64,000 nt of DNA from Gnetum montanum (GCA_015680685.1 MNCI01018059.1:300057-364056); one strand, 5' to 3'. Counted from the stretch's first letter, positions 10,780-23,455 are shown. Numbers and translations: made by a program. The notes: generated by a model not told the origin, from the sequence alone.

Positions 10780-13330
10780 AAGAGAAAGTATGCTGAGATG
10801 ATATAGGAACTTCATCATAGTGAGGAGTCATATCAATGACTAACTGAGCCCTTTGTATGTTCTAGCAAGGAGGGGCATTGGTGTCATTCCAAGGGATATT
10901 AATTACAAAATAATTCTGAGTCCTAGATGGGATAAAATGAGAGGATGAGGAAGATTGATAATAAGAGGAATCCATTTGAACAACAAAGGAAGCTTTTGGA
11001 CAATTTTCTTTGGGTTCTAGGTGGAAGGCTAAAATTCTCCTTCAATGGGAATTCAGAGGATCTTGAAAAATTTTTATGTTTTAATTATTGGGTTAGACAT
11101 GAGTATTAAACATGATTTTTTGTACCAATGCCTGAACATCACCTTTAAGGGTGTTACAATCCTCAATGTCATGACTTGGCACCTCCTAATAATAGCAAAA
11201 CTTGTTGAGATTGTACCACTTAGGCATAGGTGCCTATCCTTCCATGCATTGGGAAGGATCAATGGCTAAGTCTTAAAGCCTTTTAAATTGCACTCACATT
11301 TGTTTTGAAACATGCTTAGGCATTATATATCCATCCTTTAGTAGCATGCTACAAACTTGTGTATACATCATCGAAAATTTATGATGTTTGGATTGGTCTT
11401 TTTGTGACCTTCTTGATTACTCACAATTATTGAACATTCTTGCCCATCATCATTGGGCTTCAAATTGGAGCTTGCATTTTTGTTTCCATCATTATCTTCA
11501 CTACTTGATGATGAACTTGCTATTGTATGGTTCACCAAAGCCACTATTTAACCAATGTTTTTCATGGACTTGTCCTTACTTGCTACTTTATTTCCTTTAC
11601 TTTTGAATTTAATCCACTCTAGATCATTATGTTAAATGGCCATCTCCTTAATATGTTTAGCAAAGGTGATTATGTCATGGAAGCTAAATGGCCTAGGATA
11701 GACCAACTTTCCTGTAATATAGTCATTGAGAGCTCCTTTAAAACTATCTAGAAACTAGTCATCAAGTAATTGATGTGTAAGCTCCATGGTCACTAATGTC
11801 CACCTAAATATGAACTTGGAGATAGATTCATTAGGAGCCCATTTGATGGCTATGAGCTTTTGCAAAGTACCATCCATAGTAATATTATACTTGAGCCTCT
11901 CCATTAAGGTAGTGAAGACTTGCTCCAAGAAGGTAATAGATCTATGAGAGACTAACCTAGTTCATTTAAGTGCTTTACAAGTCAAGGAGTTGGAAAATCT
12001 TCTAATAATTGTGTAGGAATAATTGGCAAGCTACATGCATTCATCACAAAAGGTCATGACATGGTTTGTAGAATCAGATTCTCCATTAAACTTAGTGAAA
12101 TTTGGTAATGATAGACCTTTGGGAACTTGAGCGGGGTGAAGCAAAGAACTAATGGGATCGATAAGGAGGTGTGCAATAGAGATGTTGGAATTACCCCCAT
12201 GTCATGTTGTGGCTTTTCACATTTAGTTTTGATTTGCTTAAAGCCTAAACATGAGGTCTTGCAGCAAGAGAATTAATTCAAGTGAAACATCAAGAATTGA
12301 TGAAGTTGTAGTATTACCCAAATGAGGTTGTGATAAGGTAAAAATGGTTATGGAAGTATAATGGTTAGCATGGGAAATTAAGGTACATTATACTAGGGCA
12401 CATGCTACATATTTGGAACAAATGGTAGTGACACTTCCATTGGTTGAGTTTGTGATACATGTAATATTGGTTAGAAAGCGTTTAATATTAAATTGGGATT
12501 TGGAAGATGGGATGACAAATTGATAGTACTAATGTTTGGAAAAAGATTGGATGCAAGTGGAATACTAGTTACTAGTAGAATTTTAATAGGAGGATTAATT
12601 GAAGTCGGTAGTGAGATAGAAATTTTTTGTAATTCACATTCTAAAAATGGATTTATGGAGTCAATGATATTCACATGTTGTATGATGGGGGTGTTTGGTG
12701 AATGAAAAGGATCTATAGGAAGAGTAACATGAGGAGGCTATTCTTCATTACCATCATGAAAATTGATATCTCCACTTTACTTTCTCAATTCATCATGAAA
12801 TTAGAAATTTTGATTGCTGATATTGATGCAAGGGTTCCAAATAAGATGTTCCAAAATACCACTTTCCATGGCCTATATTTCATCCCTAGTGAGTAAATAT
12901 TCTGTAAGCGTGGCTTGCTTAGACTATGTGAGTTTGATGGATCGGTTTGGATTAGTCAAGGAAGGTCCCAAACCATTGAATACCTCATATTCAACCATCC
13001 TGCTTAGGTTGCTCTTAGGCAACATGATGCTTACTTCCCTTTTTGTGCATGCAACTTTGTAGTCATGTTGCATCATAAGTGTTGTAAGTACCTGAGCTTT
13101 TCACATTTCTATTAGCTTATGGATTTGAGAGCCCTAGAAAGAGTTATACCCTTGCCTTATCATGATATTTGAGAGACTCTCCTGCATAAACATAGAAAAT
13201 AAACAAGGATTAAGTGCAAATGACAATGGGAAATAAAACTAAGTAAAAATGCTCAAAGTGAGAAAGATTCTAAGTGCTGGAAAGAACATATAGACTACTA
13301 GATTCTTAAGTTTAAGACATTATAAATCTT
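10353..13330 (-). pseudogene. gag of gypsy element G
   Basis: Degenerate minus-strand gag. The core lies about 12,150-11,640 and follows the Retrotrans_gag pattern. LSLPNFTKFNGESDSTNHVM opens the core. LEQVFTTLMERLKYNIT and then KLIAIKWAPNESISKFI follow. A Zn-knuckle-like element near 11,220-11,140 (EVPSHDIEDCNTLKGDVQ) matches the Cx(2)HxxxGHxxxDC pattern of Tat-type gags in degraded form. Upstream (12.2-13.1 kb) is a Ser/Thr/Pro-rich N-terminal region. Stops and frameshifts are numerous. Downstream on the same strand is the protease fragment at 9.0-9.4 kb. The element predates E and F, which interrupt it. Confidence 0.6.
10706..10776. repeat. (TG)n-(G)n-N5-(AG)n compound microsatellite with gap
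   Basis: TG repeats, a long G run, five N bases at 10,744-10,748, then AG repeats. The length is unreliable because of the gap. Confidence 0.9.
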
Positions 13331-13352
13331 GTTGGTCCTTGTTATAGTGCCA
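13331..13352 (-). promoter_or_regulatory. candidate primer binding site of element G
   Basis: On the minus strand it reads TGGCACTATAACAAGGACC, similar to the primer site of the Ogre-like element (TGGCGCTAGAAGGAGGGCC). It lies upstream of the G gag in the right orientation, four bases after a possible LTR end (AACA). The LTR itself was not delimited. Confidence 0.35.
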
Positions 13353-14640
13353 ACAATGTTCTTGCAAGAAATGTTCTTTATACCTCCATAAGGACATCGC
13401 CACAAACTAAGTGTTGAGATACTTAGTGTGTGATCGTAAATGATATTCACATCAATGTAATCCTTGATATGGTATCAATTATAAAATGAAGAGGCATGAA
13501 TCCTCCAATCAAATATAGACTTAGTCTACCACACATAAACTAGGAATAGGCAAGGAACAATGAGAAAGTGAAGTTTTTAATGCTAAAAATGATTAAGTAT
13601 AGATTATCAAAAAATAAATTAAGTGTAAAGTAGGCTATGAATGATGGAGTAAAAAAATTAGGGTAAAATATGAATAAAGAGCATAAAATATAGAAATAGT
13701 ATAACTATAATGTAAAAGGAAGGGTCTTGTTTCCTTTCCCAAATGATAGAGTTTCTATGTTGAAAAGAAACTAAGTATAAAAAGGTTAAATATTTTACTA
13801 AGTATAAAATTTATATAAAAGGATATAAAATGTTGAAATATTAATGTTATAATGTAGAGAAAATGATGTTAGATCCCTCCTAGAAAAATTAAAATTTTTA
13901 TGTTGTAAAATGACCAATTATAAAGTGCTAAAATTTTGACTAAGTATAGAAAGGTTAAAAAATTGACTAAGTATAGAATGTGATGTAGGAGATGGAAAAA
14001 CTTCTAAGTATAAAATGAAAGTAAAAAAGTGTAGAATGATAAAAGTAAGATGCTTCAATGTGGGGAAAAGGTCCCAAATCCTTTCTAAAATAATAAAATA
14101 CTTCATTGATGAGTTGCAAAGTGTTCACCTCCTATGGAGGGCCAAACTACAAACAATGGTAGAAAAGAGTAAGTGTGATAGAACTAATAAAAGAAACTCA
14201 AATCTTAAGAAAAATATAGTTTTGGAAGGTGGAATTAAACCTATGGAGGGTTAGGTGATGGATAAAGAAGCCATAGACATGATCCAAAGTTAATTTAAGG
14301 GAAAAAGGCTATTTGGTGAAGGTTCCTATCACTAATCCTAAAGTTGAAAAAATTCAAACTCTAGAAAATGTTGTAGAAGCCTGAAAATTCTATCTCTAAA
14401 AGTGACGATGAAGGTATTGAAGGTGATGAAGGAGTATGTAATTGCTATGGTGGTGATAGGTGCTTGTGCTCTTGATCTATCAAAATCCAATAGATGCTCT
14501 CAAATCTCAAAAGATTTGACTTAAAACATATATTTTGATGTTGTATTTATAGGCCCAAAATTGTCAAATTTAGGTTAGGGTTGCTAAAATTGAACTTGAA
14601 GTTAAGCATAACTTATCGTTGAGTGTGAAAATAGTAATTC
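13353..14640. other. AT-rich unassigned DNA with TAAGTATA motifs
   Basis: No convincing coding frame. The motif CTAAGTATARAA recurs irregularly (near 13,605, 13,775, 13,797, 13,937, 13,960 and 14,005), so part of the stretch is a degenerate short repeat. It could be the LTR of element G, but no matching second copy is present to prove it. Confidence 0.4.
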
Positions 14641-14689
14641 TAAACTTTGGATTTTAGCATTGATGACAACCTATCAAGATGACGTTGGC

Positions 14690-15800
14690 ACAAATGTTAA
14701 CACTGACACAATGTTAGCATTAGTTCCTAGAGTTAAAAAAATTTGAAAATTTTTTCACATGAAAATTATAACTTTGGAAAGGCCAAAGTTGACCCCAAAA
14801 TGTGTTAAGATGGCAATTTTAAAGCACTAAGAGACTTGTAGACCAGTGGAAAGTTGTGAACTTGGTGTATGGGATGATTCGAAGATGCTAAGAAGAGTTT
14901 TGATCTTATCAATGTTCCATACTTTAGCCAAAAATCCTAAATTTCCAAGTTTAAGAAAAATTGCAAAAACACTGCAAATTCTAGAAGCCTAGAGCACCAA
15001 AACAACTACTAATGAGTTGTCTTAGCCTTGGTTCTCCATGTTGTACATCAAAACATAGTTTTGGTGAGATTTGGAAGTTCCAAATATGGTGATGCTGGTG
15101 CTAACATAACATCAATGTCAGTTTGTAGAGTTAGAAAAAATTTTGACAATTTTTTTGGCCAAAAATCCTTACTCTAGAAAGGCCAAAATTGACCCTAGAA
15201 TGCATGAAGATGGTAATCCTGAAGTGCCAAAAGACCCATAGACCAGTGGAAAGCTACGAACTTGGCTTATGGAATGATTTGAAGATGTCGAGATGAGTTT
15301 TGATCTTGTGAGTGTTCCATACTTAGCCAAAAATGCTAAATTTTCAAGTTTTAGAAAACTTGCAAAAACTGCAAATTCTAGAAGCCTAAAGCACTAAAAC
15401 TATTTCCAATTAGTCCAAAATTAACCCCAAAACACTAAAATTCTAGATGGTAATTTTGAACTACTAAGAGATCTATAGACTAGTGGAAAGCTATAAACTT
15501 GGTGTATGGGGTAATATGGAGATGATAAGATGAGTTTCAATCTTTATTAGTGTCTCATATTAAGTCAAAAATGCTAATTTTGCAAGTTTTTAAAAACTTG
15601 CAAGAAGTGCAAATTATAGAAGCATGGAGTGCTGAAACTACTGCAGATGAGTCATCTTGGCCTTGGGACTCCATGGTGCACGTTGAAACATAGTTTTGGT
15701 GAGATCTAAGAGTCCCCACAAAGGTGATACTAGTAATAACACTAATGCTAACACTAACATAGTGTTAGTGTTAGTTCCCAAAGTTGAAAACTTTTTTGAC
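14690..15800. repeat. degenerate tandem repeat, unit about 400 bp, three copies
   Basis: The anchor GACCAGTGGAAAG recurs at 14,841 and 15,241 (spacing 400) and as GACTAGTGGAAAG at 15,478. A second anchor (AAGCCTAGAGCACCAAAAC) recurs at about 14,987, 15,385 and 15,632. Each unit also contains AAAGGCCAAARTTGACCC, CATAGTTTTGGTGAGAT and a block of short GTTAGTGTTAG-type direct repeats. The second-to-third spacing is shorter, so one unit carries an internal deletion of about 150 bp. No coding frame is shared. Confidence 0.75.
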
Positions 15801-17640
15801 AATTTTTAGGATTTTTTCAAAGTTGCAAGAAATGATTCTGAAAATTTAATGGTGCATAGAGGCATATAAAGGTTAAAAATATGTCTTGAAAGGTTGTTTT
15901 TAGGGTGTTTTGTGCCATGGTGTGGAAGAAAACCCAATTTGACATCTTGTTGCATCCAACACTTAGAAAATTTTTGAACTTGGGATCTTGAGATCAAATT
16001 GCCAAATTTTTGAAATTCAAACTTTATGATGTTGGGAGAGCTTATGATGTACCATTGGTGGTCTTGCATAATCTCAATAGCTCCAACACCTAGAAAAATA
16101 TTGGCCCTGACAAGCTCTAACACTTAGAGAAATTTTGGTTCTAGAATTTCTTAGAGATCATGAAAAATTAAGTCCATAATTTTGATTATAAACCTAGATG
16201 GTTCTTGATGGTCCTTAGGAGCTAAGAATGTGTTTTGTGATGATGTATTTGGGGGATTTTGTGTTGAAATCCTCATGGAAGAAGGTTGAAACCACACTTA
16301 GTTTCATTTCGAGGTGAAGTGAAAAAGTGAATACAATAGTACCATGCCTTACACAAAACTATATAGGATGTTGTGTGGATTAACTACTTACTCATAGAAA
16401 TTCAAATCCTTGTCCTTGAACCTATTCCAATTTATTATTATAGCCAAGTTAATATTAAGTTTATTCAAAATCTAATATATCATGGCAAAAGCAAGCACAT
16501 AAAGATTAGTATATACTTTGTCTAGAATATATGGAAAAGTATGTAAATATCTAGTACATATCTACAAAATCTCGAAAAGAAAATGGTTATACAAAGGCCC
16601 TAGCCAAAAAAAGTTTTTACAACTTTTATGACTACCTATCCTTGCAATCACTTCCTCATAATGAGAAGTTAGGAGGAGAAAATTTGAAGCATGTGATGAT
16701 TTAAATAAAAGAAAATACAGTTCTATGTTTAGAGTCTTTAGGGTGTCCCTTCTAGTATTGTACTCATATTTTTTTATTACTTCACATTGCTCATTATAAA
16801 TGACATCATGAGATAAAGTATGAATTAAAGAGGAGTATAATGCATACTTTATGAAGTAACTTGAGTTACGTCAATTTGTAAGTCATTTAACTCCATCATA
16901 AGATTATTTTGTGTAAATTATTATAATTTTGTAAAAGAAGTTAAGAATCATGTCAAGTCAAGTGAGTTGTGATTCTTGAGGTGAAGTTAAAAGTCAAGTG
17001 TTAATAAGAAGTGTGCTAAAAAAAGGGTATATGTCGTGACTTGTTAGTTATAATTCAAAATAACTTACATGTCCAAAATGTCACAAGACAAAGAACAAAT
17101 TTAAGAATGTAATTTTTTTGTAAAATATTTGTCAATTGTTACTAGTTTTTTCTTAAGAATTTCCATAAATTATTTTAAAGAAAAAATGATCTATTATCCT
17201 TTCTACTATCCTTTAGCAAGCATATTTTAATACTACAACTATGATAAAAAAGAACATTTAATATATTAGGTGGTCATTATTTATAGCTAATACCAACGTT
17301 GGCTACATCACATCAAAAACTACAATATTATATTGACGATGTCATAGCTAACAAAATTACTAGTTATCATACTCTTATATTTGACTAGAACTTCATCCTC
17401 AAGTTAAATAGAATTGAGAGAGAGTTTGTTCCAAAATTATGGAAGTGACTCAAACTAATTAACTAAATAACTAACCAAGTGATGCATAACAAAATTTAAG
17501 TGGACATTTATAGACCATGACAATAAAAAGATTGAGCAAACATAAAAAATGTATAAATTTTGTAGGACTTTAAAACTTGGTAATGAAAGGTGTTCGTGTG
17601 ATTCCTACCAATGACAGTTCTTCTTACATTAGCTAGTCTT
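15801..17640. other. unassigned AT-rich DNA
   Basis: No domain or repeat recognised. A 105-codon minus-strand frame (15,806-16,123) has no recognisable motif and partly runs through repeat-like sequence, so it is not called as a gene. Confidence 0.4.
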
Positions 17641-17649
17641 GTAATTGAT

Positions 17650-18700
17650 CTCTATTATTGCTACTGCTATTGCTCATCTCTTCATGTGGAAGTATTCCAG
17701 AAGTACCTTGAGATTCTCTTCATTAGTTTGCATGGCATTAACTATTTAAACAAGGTTGGATAGGTTCACAATTTTTGGTATTTTCTATGGCCATAATAAA
17801 TTTGAAAACATTTTATTATCATAGATAAAGAGACTACAAATTTGGTATGTTTGACATTGAATGCTCCTATTTGTTTGTTTATATCTTAGTAGTCCATCAT
17901 TTGTTTTGCTAGGTTCTCTACAACATCTTGTTGATGTAGAAATTTTGACTTGAGAACCTTCAACTCTGCATTGGCAATTTGTAAATTTTGTTTGGACTCA
18001 TTATGGATTTGGTGCTCATGTTTATAAGTAGAAAATGTGGCAGCAATTTGTTTCTCCAACTTATTCCTAGGCCTTCCTACAATGAGCATGGCTAGATTGG
18101 CATATTATAGATTGACTAACTCTATGTATTATGTTATATCCTTGATCTATAGCTCTTTTGTCTTACTTTCTTTTTGATTGATTGTAATAATTTCAGTGAG
18201 AATAGATTGTTAGTTAGAAATGGAAAATTCTTGAAGAGTAGTAGCCAATTTAGTCTTGGCCATTTTTATTTCCTTTTGTAGCACAACCAAATCATTGAAA
18301 TATTCTTTGAACTTCTTCTGGTTCCTTGTTTTGTTCTACCAAGCTTTAATCTTGATTATAGATTTCTATCAAATCATGTGAACTTCATCCATGGAGAGGT
18401 TCTTGTTCTTCCTAGCTAATTTGTTGATATCTAAATTTACTTTGTTAACAATTCTCAAAGGTGATTAAGGTTTTCTTCTAATTTCTCTTGTTCTTTTGTC
18501 ACCTTAGTCAACATTTGATTTTTTGTAGCAAAGTGTTTATTTTCTTTCTTTAGTATGGCAATGATTTTTTAAGTTCATGTAACTTTGCATTAGGCACAAA
18601 TACATCCCATGTGGCTTTCTCTTGTTCTATCTCCAACTAATGTTGTTTGGCCATAAGATGGTTGATTTCATCAATTCCAAATTAGCCAAATATCTTCAAA
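17650..18700 (-). pseudogene. coiled-coil ORF, second copy (minus strand)
   Basis: The best preserved part, 18,089-17,886, encodes NKLEKQIAATFSTYKHEHQ, then KQNLQIANAELKVLKSKF, then VVENLAKQMMDY. It aligns position by position with the ORF at 620-760 (KQKLEMANAKLEVLREF... IENLARRTNDY). Downstream on the minus strand, after a frameshift, NEENLKVLLEYF matches MEEKMKALLDVF at 7.75 kb. Upstream to about 18.7 kb the strand stays rich in Lys/Glu/Gln helical sequence with stops. This shows the ORF is a conserved component of a retroelement family. The host element of this copy was not delimited. Confidence 0.55.
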
Positions 18701-20600
18701 GCAACAAATTGTATTTAATGATATGGAATTTGTAATTTTCGAAATTTTCGAAATTTAAATCATGAATGTTTTTCATTTTTGTGAAAAATTATTTTCAATC
18801 ATGAAAGTTTTGTATTTTTTTTATTTTTTTTTTGTGAATTGTTTTCAAGATCTTGAAAGTTTCTAATTTTATGATAAATTGGGTTGTTTTGTTCAATGAT
18901 ACACAAAAAAGAATTTTGGTTAAACTACAAGTTCTTAGAGTAACCTTACATTGAAAAAATTTTGAGTTGAGAGAATGAATTTGAAATGAAGGATGGGGAA
19001 GAGGAAATGGTGCTTTTTATGGTTCAATTTGGGGATGGTATTTTCTACAATGGTAAGACTTACATGGGTTATAGTATGTTTTTGTTAATTGACCTCAAGG
19101 CAATATCTGTTTCACATGTAAGACTAACTTGGGTTGATCCTTAAAGGTTATACACTCTTGACCACCTTATAGATAAATTATATATAATCTAATTCAAAAC
19201 CAAAAACATCTTTAATACTTAAAAAATTTACCATTTAGAGAATCAAAGTAAAGATGGTTAAATATGGAAGGATTTACATTCATATTCATATTCCTAAGTG
19301 GAAATATATTTAATGAAAGAGGTGAAATAACATCGCTCATTTGACAAGCATACAAAATCTACAGATTATGAAGTTTACAATTTCATGTACAATATGGGGA
19401 TGTGGTACCCAAAATAAATATATATTAAAAATAAAAAGTTAGAGTACAAAGGTAGAAAAATAATGTAAAGAGGTGAAACTCCAAAACAACAAAAAGGAAC
19501 TTCGCGATCCTTGTAGTATGATTCTCAAAACACCAAAAGCTTATTAGTCGTAAGACACTTCATTTGGAAACTCTAAGATAAAGGTTTGGTTCTAGTAGGC
19601 AATTGTGAGTTATATAAAATTCTGATTAAAATATATATCATAAACTATACCTATATTTCACTTATTTTAGGTTCCAACACACCCCACCCTAAAATGCATA
19701 CCACCCTTTTTCTTTCACCTTTTAAAATAAAAACAAGACAAAAAAAATCCCAAACAACACAACAGGAGTACAAGTGCGAAGCTTCCAATTCCATGGTTCC
19801 ATGCTATGCATCAAAAGAATCTAATTCGTGGAAGTGAGGAATCGAGGAGGATTCGTGATTCTAAACGTGTTTGGGTACGTGTGCCTCAAGAAAAAGTGGG
19901 TACGGGTTCGTAGCTGGAGACATGATAGAAAAAATTGAAATATATTAATTTTTTAAAAAAATTAAATCTCATATATCATAAAAAAAGCATTGCAGAATAT
20001 AGAACAAGTACAATGTAAATCCAAAATATTGTTAATGCTTAAAAATTTCACACAATATCACCATTACACCCAAGCAAGCAAGAAAATTTGCAAAGGTATG
20101 GAGGGCATTGAATCCATTTCCTTACTCAAGAGCCATAATGTGCCTAAACATATAATTTTTGCAACAACAAAAATGACAGCAATAAAATGAAACCCTTTTG
20201 TTACTCAATCCAATCTTTTCAAAAATGAAATTAAGCCTCAAGCCTCAACCAAATTTATAACAAATCATGTCTACTAATACTTTTGTTCAAAGATGACATG
20301 TGAGTAGTGCCATAGGGCCATGTTGAAGACAACCACATTATAAAAAGACACAACTTAACTAAACTAGGCACAAACAAGTAACACACCTCACCTAAGATGA
20401 TCAAAAACCTTTGGGACTATGGAGAATTGGCACTAGTCATGATAAAAGTAAAAACAGAGCACCATGAGCTTGCATATGGCCATTGGCCCTGTGCTGGTTC
20501 ATTAGCGGATAACCAAACACATTGTAAAAAAACAGTTGAACAAGTATCCATCCTTCATCGTGTTCATGACTCATGACCCATGACGATGACCCTGTTTTGT
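18700..20600. other. unassigned AT-rich DNA
   Basis: Long A/T runs and no coding frame I can support. Frames of 60-83 codons at 19,586-20,190 have no recognisable motif. Confidence 0.4.
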
Positions 20601-20666
20601 TTTTTTTTTTTTTTTTTATACCGGAGATACGAGAAAAAGAGCAAGAACCAGCAATGACCAATAAAC

Positions 20667-20950
20667 ACGCGTAAATGCGTGAGTCCGCCACGCGTAAATG
20701 CGTGAGTCGTGGCGGAACCTTTGATAATCGTACTCCCTGTTTTCTGTGGTCTGTGTGATGCCAATGCCAAACCTTTGATATTCGTACTCTTTGTTTTTTG
20801 TGGTCTGTGTCATGCCAATGCCATGAATCTTGATTGCTTGCTGGCCACTTAACAATGAAATGAAGTTTCTGGGAAGATTCAGAGCAGGAGAAGTCACGTA
20901 TGATTTTAACGCACAATCAATGAAGTTTCTGGGAAGATTCAGAGCAGGAT
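20667..20950. repeat. three adjacent short tandem duplications
   Basis: A 23-bp period (20,667 and 20,690; ACGCGTAAATGCGTGAGTC), a 54-bp period (20,716-20,769 and 20,770-20,823) and a 60-bp period (start TGAAGTTTCT at 20,861 and 20,921). All lie within 300 bp, just past the 3' end of the RBR-like frame. Confidence 0.9.
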
Positions 20951-21152
20951 GATTTTAATGCACGATGCAGACATCGAGAACAAGGCAATAATAATGAGGC
21001 AAGGCAAGGGACCATTTCAATGTATATGTATGCACAGAATCAGACAAAATTTCATTGGAAATTACGAAATACGTACTGTACACACGCTCCCGAATCCAAC
21101 GCGAACGGTTCGTGAAAATTTATCTGGAATCGCGAATCTCCGGCGCATAGGT

Positions 21153-21911
21153 TCATGTATACGGAGGAGCACAGTGGCAGAGCCGCAGTTGAAGCCCAGA
21201 ATGGTAGCAAAAGCGGAACCCACATCTGCACTTGATCTGGTCGCAAACCTGCGATTTCTGGACCATGGCTCTGCAGTAGCGGCACCGTTTCCACCCTTTA
21301 TAAGGAGCAAGCGTAAACACCATCTTTTCATGGAATCGAACCTGACATTTTCTTGATTCAGTGGCACCATCAGCATCATGCCATGAGGTCTCGCAGCGGA
21401 CGCAGAAGTCCCGCCTGTAGGAGAAGCATGTGAGCTTGCAGCAACAAAACAAACAAATCCTGCATATGGAATCCTTCCACATTAACGCGCTGCAGTCATG
21501 ATACGGGCAATAGAAGCGTTCTTCAGGAGGAACTGCGTTTTCTGCTGCTATGACAGACCAGGTTTCTATGTCTTCCTTGGGGATAATGGCGGAGAAATTC
21601 TGTGGCTGAAGTTTGCCCAAGCACAGCAGGCTCGGGCATTTGATTTTGGAGTTTTTGGAGCTGAGTTCTGCGCTGATGTAGGCTGGAAGGCACGAATCGT
21701 GGAAGAATTCGGAGATCCTGTTGCAGGCTTGCAGCACTTTGCTATGGTAGACTTGGACGTAGTGGAAACTTGTGTGCAAGTTTTCCTCATATTGCTGCTG
21801 CTGCGGATTCTGCCAAGATGGGCTTAGAAGTGTTCCGTCCGCACAGATGGCAGCCCTGGTACTGAAACTATCGAATTCGAGTCCATGTTTTGCTCTTGGG
21901 AAACAAGGCAA
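21153..21911 (-). pseudogene. RBR (RING-IBR-RING) ubiquitin-ligase-like gene, copy 1
   Basis: An uninterrupted 252-codon frame resembling plant RSL1-type RBR E3 ligases, which take ubiquitin from E2 onto a RING2 cysteine and pass it to a substrate. In order: the end of RING1 (FFHDSCLPAYI, KIKCP), an IBR-like block (FYCPYHDCSALMWKD, then FCVRCETSWHD), and RING2 (GWKRCRYCRAMVQKSQVCDQIKCRCGFRFCYHS) with the catalytic-position Cys kept in SQVCDQIKC. One RING2 zinc ligand is Ser (CYHS rather than CxxC). The first half of RING1 is not recognisable. The frame has no ATG at its start: an ATG GAC TCG AAT equivalent to the start of the copy at 57.87 kb lies in a different frame, so an N-terminal frameshift is likely. 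It is a pseudogene or a damaged gene. Confidence 0.65.
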
Positions 21912-22184
21912 TGGAGAACTCTGTTCAATGGTGATGGAAAACAGCCCATAAGACTTTTAGATCACAAACGCTGGTTTCTTTTTCAACTCTTGTGTGTTTG
22001 TAGAACCGTAGTTGGCTTAATTGAAACTAAGAACCTTCTTGATACAGCAGGATTACATCTTTTGTAAAGTAAAAGACAGTATCTAAAAATCTAAATTAGA
22101 AAAAAGAAGTAAATATTCCAGATATGTTGTTTTAGACTTCATAGAAAAGATCTTTGTAAAGGTATATGCCAGATAAGTCAGCAA

Positions 22185-22217
22185 CCCTAAACCCTAAGAA
22201 CCCTAAACCCTAAACCA
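22185..22217. repeat. telomere-like CCCTAAA repeats
   Basis: About four CCCTAAA units in 33 bp (two overlapping the form ACCCTAAGAACCCTAAA), the plant telomere repeat, here interstitial. It is 36 bp from the left end of the copia LTR. Confidence 0.85.
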
Positions 22218-22252
22218 CCAGTTTCTAAATTTGGACGAACACAGAAACCAAT

Positions 22253-22724
22253 TGTACCCACTAATGTGTTTTATGGGTTAGCTAATGCATGAAAGTGGCC
22301 ACCATACCCACTAACACGTTTTTATGAGTTGGTTAATGCATAAGGTGGTCTATTATGAGTTGGTTAATGCATAAGGTGGTCTCCATATCCAGTAAAGTGT
22401 TTTTTACGTGTTGGCATTGGGTCTCTTATGGTAATGGATTCTATGGCCTATAAATTCGTTTTTGATGGGAGAACAAAGGCACCATGAATCACAGCAGAAT
22501 TGCAGTTCTAGTCCCTTTTACAGACGCTTGAAAATCCCAGGTGAAAGAAGAATCAGAATGTCAAATTTAATCTCAAATATCAATAACTGGGGGTTCATTT
22601 GATTTGCTTAAGAATTGTGCATTTCTAGTTATTTATGCATGCAAATTTCTTGTGCCATTTGCTTCCACATTTTATACTTTGATTACTTGTGCCATCTAGT
22701 TTTTTACACAATTATTTTCTTACA
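22253..22724 (+). repeat. 5' LTR of copia element
   Basis: TGTAC...CTTACA. Collinear with 53,297-53,802, including the shared blocks TTGGCATTGGGTCTCTTATGG and CCTATAAATTCG (TATA box at 22,449). It contains a 31-bp tandem duplication at 22,321-22,382 absent from the 3' LTR. The exact start is uncertain by a few bases because the outermost part has diverged. Confidence 0.78.
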
Positions 22725-23455
22725 TTTGGTATCAAAGCCTTAGATCTATGACTCGATGCGGTTTTTCACATGATGCAATCTAGAAACAACGTTTTTTAAA
22801 TATTTCTACGCTTTGTAGTTTGAGGAAGATTGCTTGCTTCTAGTTTATGCTTGGTGAAAGAGATTTCATGCTCACATTTTGTTGCATTCTTGTGCACTAT
22901 AAAATTAGAAAATAGAAACCATTACTACTGTGGCAATTAAGATATTTTCTTTTGTTGTTTTGGAGAGCTGGTTGTGCTATCTGCAACTGCAATTTTTTTT
23001 GTTGTACGACAGTCTGCTATCTACATCATTAGCCTGCAAGCAATAGCTATCATTATGTAAATGTTTTCAAAAGTTGAGCATGATTTGGTTTAACTTAAGC
23101 AATCTTAAGTCTTAAGACTAACAAATGTTTATTCCCTTTGCGCATAGCTAAATTTTGTGAATTATGTATGTGATTTTTCCATTCTAGCTTGCATATCAAC
23201 ATTCATCATTGTTATTATGATTTCTAGTGTTTTTTTCATGTTGGCCAATGAAGTAGCATCATTTTATAGGGTTTTCTTTTGGTGCTTTGGCCTCCACTTG
23301 GCACCTTGGGCTAGAATAATTGAATGAATTATGTTTATACCATGTTGAATTTGGTAATTTATCAATTTTATGGATATTTTTGTATATGTATGCATCATTT
23401 TTGCATATGAATTATAACAAGTGATCTATATAATTTTGTATAATTAGAGAGTAGT
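22725..23455 (+). other. copia leader, 5' portion
   Basis: Begins with TGGTATCAAAGCC at 22,727, the canonical copia primer site for initiator tRNA-Met (TGGTATCAGAGC) with one difference. The rest is a non-coding leader interrupted by element B at 23,456. It resumes at 48,591. Confidence 0.8.

Noticed and set aside
13440-13490. TGGTATCAATT as a copia primer site
   Set aside because: It matches only the first eight bases of the iMet site and has no LTR or copia gag beside it.
15806-16123. 105-codon minus-strand frame
   Set aside because: No recognisable motif and no support from neighbours.
20437-20916. 159-codon minus-strand frame
   Set aside because: It runs through three tandem duplications and a poly-Lys run from a T tract; no domain, so it is a by-product of repeats.
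22185-22217. True telomere or chromosome end
   Set aside because: Only about four units and sequence continues on both sides.
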